64,000 nt of DNA, from contig CANTUZ010000002.1 in NCBI GenBank assembly GCA_947846985.1, positions 154,871,889 through 154,935,888 on the forward strand. Direction: 5' to 3'. Shown here one piece after another: positions 24,674 through 38,155 of the stretch (position 1 is the first letter of the stretch; the number at the start of each line of letters is the position of its first letter). A model generated the notes under the pieces. The model had not been told where the DNA came from. It searched no databases and saw only the letters and a program-made list of their open reading frames with translations. Source of the DNA: Fratercula arctica (lineage: Eukaryota > Chordata > Aves > Charadriiformes > Alcidae). A program made the position numbers and the translations under genes.

Positions 24674-24688
24674 GGGGGGGGGGGGGGG
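24674..24688 (+). repeat. G15 homopolymer
   Basis: Fifteen consecutive G followed by 'agaaagaaagaag'. Long G runs are slippage-prone and also a common place for assembly or sequencing error. Confidence 0.85.
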
Positions 24689-25117
24689 AGAAAGAAAGAA
24701 GAATTTTACAGTCAGCCCTTCAACACAGTGTGAATGAATGGGCCATCACCACAGCTACTGCGGGGAGCACAGGCACCGAGCGGAGAAGATACAGGAGAAA
24801 AATATGATAAACTGGAAATCTACACGAAGTCCACGGTCAGATAGCACTGGGTTAACATAGTGTAACTGGCTGTTGAGTGCTTAATGAGCCAGATGCCGTT
24901 AGGAAAAATGTCTATTAGAGGAAAAGAACAGAGAGAGAAGAAAGGCATGAAATGCTTGTGTTCGGTCATGATTAATTAAGAAATTGAAGAAACAGTAAAT
25001 TTGGTAGTTTCTCGTCCCTTACACAAGAAACCAGTTCTTCATCAGAGCAAAATAGAATCTGTCCCCAACCAGCTCTTAGGTTACTGCTCCCCCTGCCCTG
25101 TCTGCTTGATTGTTCTC

Positions 25118-25135
25118 TGTGTGTGTGTGTGTGTG
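25118..25135. repeat. (TG)9 microsatellite
   Basis: Nine perfect TG units, followed by 'agtgt'. A short dinucleotide repeat of ordinary type. Confidence 0.8.
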
Positions 25136-28100
25136 AGTGTTTATCCTTCAGTATTACAAGTTGGTCAGTAATCAAAGCCAGCAACTACTTGATGTAACAT
25201 CCCAGGTTATAGAAAAAACAGTACTTTGTGAAAGGTTCCTGTTGTAAATGCCATATCCTCTTCTCAGTCTGCACAAGCAATTATATGGGATTGTGAGTTA
25301 CTTAATACCCATTTTTGCTCAGTGTATCTTGTGTGTTTTGGATTTTTATTGTTATACGTTAATTAATGTGAGATAAAATTCTTTCACTTACACCTTTCTA
25401 GTCTTCTCAAGCTAGTAAGAGACAGAAAGGTTAAACCTGTATCTGTATTTTAGTGAATCAACACTGTACTAGATGATAGGTGCAGCTTTGCCTGGACATT
25501 TTCATATCTTTCTGGAACAAACCATGCCTGAACCTCTGGCACCTTCTGTTCAAGCCAAGTCAGGCACCATACAATTCAGCATCACTCAGGATTTGGGCTT
25601 GTATCATTTCAATTACTTTTCTCTAAAAAGGAGTACTCATTATTTTTGCAATTTTTTCTTGTCTTCATTGTTGTCAAATTGCTTCTAAGAGACAAACACA
25701 TGGAATTCATTGAGCGTACAACAAAACCCACATTCAATTAGGTATTGACTGGCTTGAGGGATAACAGCAATAAAATGCGGCCAAGGGGAAAAACAGTTCA
25801 CGGGTTATGGTACAGTGACCCAAGTGCTGTGGGCAGAGGGGAATGTTGCATAATCAAGACAACAATGAGGCGAGTGTGGGGAACGGCATTGTCTTCCCCA
25901 CGCCCTGCCATCACAGCACTGTTCCTAGAACCAGCCCCGCCGCTGGTGAGAAAGCCTCTTTGAAAATCAAACCCCTCCATTTTCAAATCGCCTTCAGCCT
26001 TGTGGACCACAGATTCACCTGAACTGAGTCTGGCTAGTTCTCTGCCATGAGTATGACATGTTTTCCCACTCCATCCTCCACATTCACCACACTCGTGAGG
26101 CCAGCAAAGCAAACTGTCATATGTTAAGTTTGGTTCCTTTTGAAACCATGCATTTTGCCCATGATATGGGTTCACCCTGAGCAGATCATTATACCATAAC
26201 TTCTCATACAGCCTCTAAGCTGTCTGTCTTTGGCTGTTTAACCAGTCCAAGCTATTCATCTGGACTCTAGCTGGTCAAAAGAGAAGGATTCATCTTAGAG
26301 CAACTCATCTGACCCAACAGAGGTGTCTCAGGGAGATGACTGTCTTGCTCCTTTGATGACATATGGGGACCGAACATGCAGATGGCCATGTTAGATGGAC
26401 TGAATTACATCCTTGCTTTCTGACTTCAGAGGACAGTTTTCAATGGATGTCACAGTAAGCCTGTTGAAATCCATTTCATTGACTTAACTTGGTTTCAAAC
26501 CAGAGCAAACGAGTTAAGAGCATGAAGAAGAGCGCTTATCCTCCATGAGGCCACCAAGATCTGTATCATACCTGTCTTCATTGGTTATTGAAGGGGTATA
26601 AAGTTACTAGACTCCTAAATGAGACACCCCACTCGAATGACTGAAATAAGGCGGGCTAAATCTCTGCTTTCCTGACATTCTCTGCAGTTATTTCTTTGCA
26701 GCACCCAGATCTGTCAGCTGTACAAATTCTGCAGTACCAATCCTGATCAAAATTCCAGCCCTTTGTCTGCTTTTGCAGAGATACATTCTCCCACCAGAAG
26801 CTGAAATAACGCAGGTGAGCATCAGGAGTGTCACTAAAACTCACACACCTTAAAGTTCCAAGTGTATTTTCTTCTTTATTCTCTTCCTCCAACTCACATT
26901 TAATCCTTTCCTCTCCTCTGACACTTTCTAAGTCTGCACATTATGAAGTTCCCATGCCACTCCTTCCCACCCTCTCCTTTACCATGCCTATAGGAATTTA
27001 CACTGAAGATTGCAGCCCTGTTGTTCTGTGGCCTGAACCACAGGAGAGTCATAAGTAATGGTCTATATAAGATACTCCCATTTCCTAGAATTCACTCCCA
27101 CTTCCAGTATTTCTTTGCAGAGAATCTTCTTTGGGAAGATATAAATAATTTTCCTTTTCTCCTTCCTGCCTTAATGTCATGGTTGATAAAACCTACTAAT
27201 TTCCTTTCTTCCCTTCCACAATATGTCAGATCTGGGACCAAAGCAAGCAAAGCACCAACAGGAAAGCTCTCTTCTGAAAAAAAAGCTGAGAATACCCCAT
27301 ACAGTATATCTGCCATCATTCATGGCTTGCTTTAACAACTTAGGAACAGGACTACTCCATCCCAAGGATGTTTTAGGGTACTGCTTTTGTCTCCTTTTGG
27401 GATGAGAGCATGGTCTCAATGATGAGTTCACCCAAACGTGTCCATGCTCACAAGTTTGTGTAGCCAGACCTGGTCTTTGGGGTTTTTACATATATCTACC
27501 AATGCTTCGACATTCATCTCTGCAATAAAGGACTCAGTTGGAACTGTCATCTCCTGGACAAGAATTCAACATTCCCACATACTTTGACACAGGTTTTATA
27601 GAATGGGGATATACTTTTCACTGACAGTCTGATTTCTCCCATCTCTCCACTGTGCAGCCTCCATGGATCTAAGACATAAAGCTGAAACACTTTGAGGATA
27701 TTACCTGAAGGAGGCAGGTGAAATCCCTTTCCCTGCTGCAGATTCACCATTGGAGTCAGCAACGCGTTCCCATCCTATTTCCCAGAGGGAAGCTAAGGTC
27801 TCACCATCATCCCACTCCACAAACCTGGGACATTGCCAAGCATATCTGCAGCCAAAGGAGGGGAACGCAGTTTCCTACCACAAGAAACAGAGCTGCCAAT
27901 GCAGATGTTTAATGTGTACTCTCCTCTGCAGATCTGTGCTAACTAGGGATGCACAACCCTGTTTACATCAAAGAACTGATGTGAACTTTCATCCACAATT
28001 CAAACTACATACTAGTCTGAAAAGCATGGGGAAACATGGACCAGAAGCAAATACCTTGGCATTGGACACTGCTTTTTGTTACTCCAGTGCTAACATTACT

Positions 28101-29834
28101 TACGGCTTACGTCATACTGCACAAGCCATTTTGAAGTAGTGCCTTCAAACTAATGCTAAAACATTACAGAACCAGAGTGACATGGGGGACATAAATTCAA
28201 CTATGCACAAGAGCAGCCTCATTCCACAGCCAGAGACACAAGACAATGCCAGTGGTTAGCTCATATGTGCAAGTTACCAGCAACACCTTCTTCAGCAAGC
28301 CTAAGGCATGAATTCCTGCAATGTGCTCCATAATTCAGCCTCTTCCTCTTTAAAAGCAATCCTATAGATAGGCACTGCTCACACCGGTCGCAGCACATAT
28401 TTCTGTATTTCAATTCAAATTCACCCATTGAGATGCATGACTGCTTCTTTTGGTCATGCACTATATCTATGAGTTCATGTGACACGTGTAGCTTTTAAAA
28501 TAACACTTTCTAAGCTGCTGTGACATTCATCTGCTTGATGAGTTCAAACAACCTCTGTCCATTTATTCATAAAAATCTCAGTTTGGGGGTCCAAATATCT
28601 GCTCACAGGAATACAATTACTCACAAAATGCACACCAAGAAGTCAGGAAGAGCACAGACAGATTTCTACTTTAGCAAATCAGTTGGCAATAGAACTTTTT
28701 TCTCTTCAGCTGTCCAAATCTGGTGCTCTCACCTTTTCTACATATGCAGAATCACATGCCATGAGACAAACCGACCTTTTCTTAGAATATGAGCTAGCGC
28801 ATAGGATTATGTATAGGTATAGCTGAGACCAGCAGCCTTGTTGCCTTCTGCTCAGAGTTTGGACCTTAAGAACAAGGAACATATGTCCTAAAACATCACA
28901 GCTAGATCCACCGAAGGATCATTTGTCAGAGCCTTTATGTCCATTGAAGTGAATTTTCTGAAGCATATGGTAATCTACTTATTAGGATCAGTTGTCTCCA
29001 AACAAGTTTTTTAGAAATCCTTGCATTTTTGTCTTCTGTAATCACCCTTTCTTGCAGAGCACAAAGGATACATAATTCAGTTCAAATTCCAGTGCCTGCT
29101 GATGCTGGGGAACCAGCACTTCTTCAGGTATATTTTCATCTTTCTGTTAATTTTATATCATGCATCAAGCTTTAGAGACTGATCCTTCACTATCACACCC
29201 TGCTCACTGCCACCTATACACATGGAGAGTAGGTGTAAAATTGTTCTGAAGCACAGAAAGTGTCCTTCTCCCATCATACCCCGTCCTCTTCCCACTAGCA
29301 CTGGATGCAAACCACTGTGCAAATAATAAACACGCTTACCTCCCTTTGGGTTGACTGATAAAATGGAATCAGACAAATGAATTTTTGGTCCCCACTGATC
29401 TTTGAGTGCACTGTGTTATGACAGGGTGTGAGGTGACATGTCAGATAATGTATCGTGTCACACTCCCCAACTATTTGATGCCATTTAATGTAATGCATCC
29501 TGGCATGTCATGATGGGATGACACAGAATGAGAAAGAAGCCAAACTGGAAATACCAATTACCCACTCTTAACCCTGAGGCAGTAGGGGAAAAATATGCCC
29601 ACATCTGGGTGACCCTTGCTCTGCTTATTGCCTAAGCTTCATAATTCAGGGAGTTTGTTTCGGGTACTCCTCAGTCCGAGGTCATTACTAGCCATTCAGA
29701 TGGCCAAAGTGCCCGTAACCCTCCACTTCATTGGAAATCCAGGAGAAGCAGCGGAGAAACCAACTGAAAAAAAATGTAAATCGCTTTTCCCAGAGTGTCA
29801 AGTTAAGCTGATATTTTGTGTCTAACGAGCTGCA

Positions 29835-29915
29835 AAGAAAGCCACAGGGTATAAGGAAGAAAGAAAAGGCAGGAGAGAGCAGGGAGAAGGGAGAGTGCAC
29901 TGGCAGGGAGGCTGA
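29835..29915 (+). repeat. Purine-rich tract
   Basis: Mostly A and G (aagaaagccacagggtataa, then GGAAG/GAAAG/GGAGAG-type blocks) with scattered pyrimidines. It precedes a CpG-containing segment near 29940-30110. I see no gene in it. Confidence 0.5.
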
Positions 29916-32900
29916 GCCGAAGAGCAGGCTTGCATCCAAAGGCTGCACGGACAGACGGGGTCGAGGCTTGTGAGCTGTCTGGCAGAGTAGAAACAAGCAG
30001 GACACAGGAACAACGCACCCTGTTCTGCTGCAGGTCAGCCGTGGGAGAAGGTTACTCTCCCAACCCACCCCGAGCAGCTCACTGTCACCTCTCTCTCCAT
30101 CTGAAGTCACTACTCCTCTGACTTACCAACCGACCTGCGCAGGTAATTGCTGCCTAAACTGGTCCACTCAAATGGTTCAAGTCAAAGCACAGCCTCCTGT
30201 TTGACCCCTGGAGCACTGAAGGAGGGTACAATTTTACTTGTGGGTTTGTTGGCAGGCTGGAGGCAGAACTAACCCCCCATCAGACAGGCGGGGTTATCTC
30301 GTGGGATCCCCCCATGTCTTTCAGCTGCACCACAACAGCACATGTGGCCACCATGAACAGAAGTGCCCAAAATACTTTTGGCTATTGGCATGAATAGGGT
30401 GACACAAAGTCATGGTTTCATGACAGCTGAGCTTGATACCATAGATGAGGCAGAAGTCAGCAAGGTTTCAGCAATTTTCCTTCTCAAAATCACCTTCCAA
30501 CTTCACACCTTCTTGCACCCCCACCACGTATTTCTAAAAGTAACAGTTTCCATCCACATGTCTAGATCCCAAATTTCAAATACGTCATACCAGGAATGAG
30601 TTCAGATCAAGGATATTGTTTCTCCTTGATTCAAATCTAGTTTACCCTGACTCCTCTCATCAGTCTGTACGAGGTTATGCTCTCCAAATACTCCTCTGCC
30701 GATCTCAATGGCCAGTCCTTTCTCAGCACAGCATTCTTCTTCCCCAGTAACTAGTTCCTGGGAAACAATATCTGTGCAGTCCCACTGTCTGTGTCTTCAA
30801 GCATGTGTCAGTGTGAATATCTATGTGTGATTGCATATACCATGCCATTATTTGCCCATCACTTTCCCAAATCTCATTATGAAAGGTTGGCTGAAGACAC
30901 TTGATTCTTCAGATTTTTTTAAGGGGAATAAAGTCAAACATCTTTGTGTGATGCAAAACACTTGTCACACAAATCCTGCTCTCAACACATGCTTTGTTCA
31001 AACCTCTAAGGAAAATTTGTATTTGTAAGCTCATTCATAATACTTTTCTGAAAAAAAAAACCACATTCCCAAAACAAACAGAAAAAAAGCCAAATACAAA
31101 AAACCACCACGATTCAAACCAAAACTATACCTTCATGAATAACATCATAAAGATATATGTATTTGCAGTATCTGTCAGAGGCTGCCTTGGTGTGTTGCCA
31201 CGCAGGCTTGCAGCACTCTGGAAGCAAGCTATATTTAATGGTATATTTTCTTTAATTACTTTCATGGTTGGAGAAACGTTACCCTAGCTATAAAAAAATC
31301 TTTTACGGATATTGTAAGAAATATGGAGAAATGCTCCAGAGTGCTTTCTGTTTGAAGTGACAACCACCATATCTTGTTATATCATTTAACAGCTGGCAAC
31401 TGCAAATGCGATACGGCAGATCACAACTGCACTGGACTTACATATGGACTAACAAATTCTACATTGTTCACAGCCAAGCAAAATTTGAAGATTCCTTATG
31501 ACAAAGCTGAGAGAAACACAGATTTACCAAAGGATGATTTTGTTTTGTTGGGCTGTGTATTGTAGTTATTATCTACTTTGTTTGAACCTCTTTTTAACAT
31601 AAATTCCCTGTTTGTAAAAGAGAAAAAGCCTAACCAGTCTCCAACAGAGTGGCAAAACAGAACAAACTGCAAAATCATACCGTGTAGCTGCAAGAAGAAA
31701 AGTGCTAAAACGATGCAGTCAAATTCCAACCGGATGGAATACTGGAAAAAAAAAATAATAATAAATCAGACATCTGAAACTGTTGCATAAAATCAATGTG
31801 GCAACTGCAGGTTTTAAGATAAAATCTGTGTGTCAGGTCCTGAACAAACGATTGTGAGCAGGAATCTGGACATGAAACACTTTTAGTTCATAGACAGAGA
31901 CTCAGCCCCATGGGTGTCACAGCTCAAAGCTGCAGGATTTTTCAGACCTAGTGATGACAGGGTGTTTTTTTGAAACACAATGTATATACAACAATTTTTC
32001 ATTCCTTGAGACAGTCCTACACAGAAGCAAAGTACTTTAGGGCTGCAATGGAGGCCAATAGAGATGTGAGCTTCCTAGAGCCAACAGATGGGGCAGCCTT
32101 GGGGTAATCACCAAGACCCACCTTCACCCAAAGCAAAGCACACGGAGTTGAGCTGGTCCTGCAGGCTTCCAGTGATCCACATTTCTGCACCAAGTAATAA
32201 ATAACCTATTCAACACTGCCCCATTTCTGACTACTCATCCTGTAGCCCATCTCTGAAAAATGCCAGCATAGCCCTAGTAATCATCAGTGCAGCATGCTCT
32301 TCTGTTAAAGTATGTGTGTATGTTAGAAATGTAGATATACTGACATATACGCACTATAAATAGAATAAATAAGTGAAACAAGGCTCATCTACCTCCACCT
32401 CCAACCCAATGCATGTTTAATATAGTTATGGGTATTTCTAGTTCATTTTTCCTTTTGACTCCAGACCTGCCTGTGTTGTGATTCCCTACGGTTTAAGTAG
32501 AACACCCCTTGTGTTCCATACTTAACTTTCACACTTTGTAGGCTATACAAAATATTGCTAAGTCTTAAAGTACAGTAACTATAAGAACACAAACAGTCAT
32601 AAAGATTCCACAGGAGCCTCTCAATTGCCTTAATTTCTTATTTTATTGCAGTAAAACTTTCCATGTTTGAGTCATTCCATTCTCAAGAAATTGGTAACTA
32701 CAGGCAAACAAAATGCTTAAACAGCTTGGCTAGTGATCAAAATCTCAGTCAGGCCAATGATTATACTTGTGATGTTAGAAGTGTTGGTGTGATATGAAAC
32801 TAAAATTCTACCATTCAAAGATCGAGCATAAAAGAAAAGACAAGACATTTTTTTGATTTGTTAAGGAAGCTGGGAGCATTATAATATCCTGGCAACCACT

Positions 32901-35900
32901 GCTTATTAGCATGTTTTCCCTTGAAAACTCTTCTCTCTATCACTTAGTGCTTGATCAGTTGACATCATAGAAAATATTCATCAACATCCAGCTTGAAAAG
33001 CTACACTCAACTCTGTAGTAACATTGCTCACAGAAGTTAGCCTGAACTTTGCTCACAGGGTAATCGCCTGCATTTAGCAGGAAGGAGATACCGAACGTGG
33101 TCTCAGTGTCTGCAGCCAGAATGGCTCTTACAGAGCACGACACCTGCACTCATGCGAGTGCTGCCCCACTGGGGCTTCAGCAGAAGGGAACATACAAGTT
33201 AGGGCAGAAGAGCCATTGTCTTATCAAAGGTCTTTTCCAATCTCTACTTCAGTGTCACTAACCCAATACCTGCTTCCAAATTTTCTGTTGGTAGAATATT
33301 TTAGAAAGGCTTGGATTTCTTTTAAACCAACTAATATTCCTCTGGATTCGAATCAAGAGCGCCATGTAGAAAATGTTATGTCACCCATACACCGGACATT
33401 ACAGCTGAAAGGGTTAAACCACTTGGTTTGAAAAATCTAGTCCCAAAGTTTATATTTCTTTCTAACTTGTCTCCTTAAATAAGTAAGGCTTAGGATAACA
33501 ATATTTTCTGTCAGACGGTCCTTCACCAATAGCTTGAACATGTCAATCCACATCAATCAAATGTGGCAAAGGAATAGCAACCTCAGAGACGCTGCATTCC
33601 TACAGATTTTCTGGATGTAACTAGCTGAGTGGGGAGAAAAACTTATTAATGGCAGCAAGGTCAATAGGCAGTAATTTATTTTAGATACCAAGAATCCACA
33701 GAAATGGTACCCCTCATGCCCTCCAATAGACGAACACATAAGAAACTGGATTTCTTAAATTCTACTATTCATAATGCTTCCCTCCATGCATTAGGCTGTA
33801 GACAACACTGAGAATGACCAAGAGGCAAACTCTCTTTTATGTTAACCCAAAGCAGAGCGTCTCCCTTTTCAATTGAATTTCTCTAAATAGAGGAAAAACA
33901 AGATCAAGATTATAAGGATCTTATGCACAATGACAAGCAGCTGTTACGACATGACTTCATGTGACATTGCAGCTATCATTCACGCCTGACTGAAGGAAAT
34001 AGTGCATCCCCTGGAACAAGGTATTACTCAATATTCAATCAAGTATCAGGTGCTGACCCATAAACTATCCCATCACCATCATGAGTTTTATATTGGCATA
34101 AATTTAAAGTAGTTCTAAATGAAGTCTTGAGCACTGTAGCCATCAGATTTGATAATTCCTATACGGAGTCTGATTACATACAGATGAACTGCAGCCTATC
34201 ATTAAAAGTATTTTTATTTCCGTACTGTTAATAACCAGTCTTTATCTAACTAATTATCACTGCAAGAACAATTAATACAATCTAAATTAAGAAGGAGTAG
34301 ACACAAAATGTTATTATTCAAGGTAAGATTTCTATAAGCAACCCCACCTGGGTAATTAGCAGCACCATCTCTGGTCCTCATGTTTTCCACAGACAGGTAC
34401 ATGTATAACCCTTTGACCCTGTTTTGCAAAATTAATGACTTGCTTAGGCAATATACTGGTGGAAACCCAGGGAACTCCAGTGAAAATAATGAAGAAAAAC
34501 CTCCAATACTTTTATAAGATTCTCTAACTATAGTCTCCTAAGAGGATGATCTCCCTTACACTTGCAGGGGATTTAGGGAGGCTAGCTTACTTCAATACTC
34601 CTCATACAGACATATTTGACAACAGGTTTTGTTGTTGGAATGTCATGTTTACTTTCATTGCAGCATTGGGAGCCAGTCTGGGAAATGATGCTGTAATATT
34701 CCAGGAAGAAATGCAAGATGTGAGGAGTCCTCCTCCTTTCATTCCCCACAAAGCATCTGCCAAATCGTATCACAGAGGATTAAGCCCTCGAGTCCTGGAC
34801 ACCTGTGGTCAGCCTTGGTGGGCACTTTCCCAGCTAAATGCCATCTCTTTCAGCTCACCTGTGACCTCCTGCTACACAGAGATTTTGGCAACATTTTGAG
34901 AAGTCAGCAAAAGTATTCTGCTTCTTGGCTCTAACATAAAATGCAATCAGAGTATGCCAGGAAAAGCCCAGGAAAAATAGCTGAGAGGAACCATGACCCA
35001 CTGGAGCATGTCTATAAATCCCAACAGATCAGCCATGCAGTTTCTCTCACTTTCACTAAGGCACCTGTGAAGGAAAGATTTGTGAGAGAGAAAGTGACTG
35101 GAGGTTTTCCTATACAATGGTCCTCCTGATACACTCAGGGGAAAGAAACAGATAGGAGTAGAGGAAGCCTCTGGAGCACACGGAGTTCAGGTGTGAAAGG
35201 AGGAAAAGATCAACCATAAAAAAAAAATCTTTGTTTTAAAACAATCCTTTCAGCATGAGCTACGCACTCGTGTGGCACTTTTGTTCTATTTATTATTTGT
35301 ACAACAGTAGGACATAGAGGTCTCCAAGAACAAGGTCCTTTGTGTTAGGTTCATCACACAAGCATTGTAAGAGATACTACCTGTCAAAAAACCTTTCTAA
35401 ATAGACATGAGAAATATGGGGAGAAAGTAAGCAGCATAATTTTCTGCATGAGGAACTGAAGAGAAATTAAAAAATACGCCCAAAGACATTGCAGAAGTCA
35501 CTAGCAAGGCACTGATGTGATCCCAACTCCTTCATCACAGTCACTAGTAGATGACTAGTGATACAGTATTCACCTGACCTAGCACATTAACCACATCTTA
35601 ACCCTCCCTGACTACAACTCACTGTCTTACTCAGACCTGTAATGCCCGTAAAAATGGAAGGTAAACGAACAAAAGTACATTCCAGTATACTTTAAAAGTC
35701 TGGTGTTTTTTTAATTGTCAACATTATAAAAAAAAATTAAGAAAAGCTACCACTTAGTTCTAACAAAACCCACTTAAGCGTATTCTCAGATACCTTCTTA
35801 ATTCCTGCTCCTGAGGTCCCTGATTTCTTCGACTATGGGCTCTTTAGGTGCTTACCAAATATTCCTGCTTACTTCTGTTACTCCAAACGCTTCTCTCCCT

Positions 35901-36019
35901 TACCTAAAATCTGAGGGATCTGTCCACTTTTTCCAGGTGCAATGACTGGATTGGCTGGTCTGAGGAAAGCAAGTGGAGTTACACCCCTGAAATACACTTT
36001 TGAAAAGGCAATAAGCGAT

Positions 36020-36220
36020 CACATGAGAACAGCCAAGTATTGGAACAGGCTGCTTAGAGATGTTGCGCTCTCTCCATCCTTGGAGGAATTGAAAACCCAA
36101 GAGGATAAAGCTCCAAGCAACACGGTCCAATCTCATAGCTGGCCCTTCTTTGAGTAGGAGGTTGGGCAAGAAACTTCCTAAGGTCCCTTCCAACCTGGAT
36201 TTATCCCATGATCTCATGAC
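36020..36220 (+). mobile_element. Old CR1 3' end, plus strand
   Basis: 'tattggaacaggctgcttag', 'ctctccatccttggagga', 'gttgggcaagaaac' and 'aggtcccttccaacctgga' follow the end of CR1 ORF2 and the 3' UTR in order. The copy is clearly more diverged than those at 11438 or 55905, and its last bases ('ccatgatctcatgac') are a worn version of the CR1 terminal repeat. The upstream edge is uncertain by a few tens of bases. In frame it still shows a worn HWNRLLRDV-like block. Confidence 0.85.
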
Positions 36221-38117
36221 CTTACTGTTTGAGACAGATTCTCAGCTCTATGGAAAGGGGGTTCCTATTTTAAAGATGCACCAAGTTCTGCATTAGGATT
36301 CAGTTTAAACTATGCCTCACTAGAAGAAACAGAAATAAAAGTAACTTCTGTCTACATGAATTTGATATTAAATACAAAAAAGTTACTGGTGTTATTGATA
36401 CCAGCAGTGGTGTTTCCAACAGCAGTCAGATAGACTAATCGCTTTCTAACATTGATCTCAAGTGTATAATTCTCAGTAGGAAATTTGATAGCAGAGTGAT
36501 AAATGAGTTGTTGAAACCTGATCTCCTGGCCCATCCTGGATCTTGTGCTTCCCTTTCTGTCCACCTGCTGTATCCTCACCCCATCCCCCAGAGCCACTTG
36601 AAGTGTCACAAAGCTCTCTGCATGTAAGAGTGCACACAGGCCTCCCTTGAAGTGTGTTGAATTTACTGCACAAACCTGACGAACTGCAAAACACATGGGC
36701 AGTAGAGGCCTAGCTCTGCCTTTTTGGCCAGCAGCCAGGGCCAGGCAAGGCAATAGGCTACAAGACCATAGCAGAAGATAACATTGGTGTCTTACCTTAC
36801 ATATACTCTTTAAGTCATTTAGGGCAGACAATCTTTGTCCTCTCTATACGGTTGATAAAACAACTACTATAAAGGGTCTTGAATTTTGACTAGGCTCATT
36901 CATTAATATTCAACATATCCCAAGAGCACTTAACAGTTCCTAATCAGCAAATTATTTTTCTTGCTTGTTACTGGAAATGTATGCGTTATATTTGTTAAGA
37001 TGCAGCAGATTATTTGCCTCTGAGAACTTAAAATCTGTTGTGATCATCTTCCCAAAATGATACGCACCAGTCATGTGGCGTGTTTGATTGATTAAATGTT
37101 TGCTGGATGATGTACTATGAGCTGTGCCACCAGTTTATTGCACAGGCTCTGGTTGGGTTCATTACTTACACTGTAGGTTGACAACTTTGAAGTTGACTCA
37201 AATTTATCCACGAAACTCTGATTTCAGTTTGCTGAAATACAAAACTATCATGCATTCCACTGGCACAGTTCGGTCTGATGCTGCTGTATAATCGTTCTGT
37301 GGTACATTAAAAGAGAGAACATGGGCTGCCACTGTGACAATCTTGACATTATACCACTTCACAGAAGCCAGTAACCCTATCGGGTACTAATATCAGCAAG
37401 GGCTTTGTGCACACAGCTGAGAAACAGTGGCTTCATTAGTTAGCAGTGATCAGCTGAATTGTGGAGACTGTCCATATAATTGCTTATCTCCAGATACGTG
37501 GAAATATAATGTAACTTTCACATTGGCTATCAAATTTTAAGATAAGGGACTTGACCTCTTCATCAGGTCAAGAACATGTGCCCTGAGGGTTGTGGAGAGC
37601 TACAGCCGCTCAGCTCCTACACTTCAGTGGGTTCAATTGGCATGTCTCCATTGCATGTTTGAGACCTGTGTACACTGGATTTAAGCTACCTGATCCCATT
37701 ACCTGAGATCTCTGTGCAATGTGAGGATCTAGCTCTCCACAACTTCCAGCACACCTGTGCAAAAATGCAAACACCAGCTTTGATTTCACAGGGACAGTAA
37801 AGGAACCTGTAAACATAAACCTATTTCAAGAAAAACCTGGGACATAGCAAGAAAATCATGTTGGGCAACTATTAAAAGCTAATGACGATCTACGGTCAAG
37901 GGTCTGCAAAAAGCGTAACAGCAATTAGAGCCGCTGCTCTTTCTGTTCCCCTGAGCATCAGAAAACACATCAGATACGCAGCAACAGTTATGTAATAGGA
38001 AGCAATAATTTCCGGCAATTTCCACATCAGCATATTATATAATGAACACATTGATGTGGAACTGACCAACGACCAAGCCACAGAAGGATGTAACTTTGGC
38101 AAGTAGATTTATAACTC

Positions 38118-38155
<38 letters not shown>

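Larger units (their letters stand above)
24206..36019. other. Unique non-coding sequence, no gene seen
   Basis: Nearly 12 kb without a recognisable gene or recent transposon. It holds a G15 run (24674-24688), a short TG repeat (25118-25135) and a purine-rich patch at about 29835-29915. Frames such as 25798-26175 (minus, 125 codons), 27750-28139 (plus, 129 codons), 29688-30110 (minus, 140 codons) and 34546-34899 (plus, 117 codons) show no domain, signal peptide or repeat pattern I can name. Confidence 0.55.

Noticed and set aside
33210..33260. 'aaggtcttttccaatctcta' as another CR1 tail
   Set aside because: Only about 15 bases resemble CR1, with no terminal repeat and no upstream CR1 sequence.
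36352..36831. 159-codon minus-strand frame
   Set aside because: No domain, no splice or promoter support, and a second frame on the same strand overlaps it.
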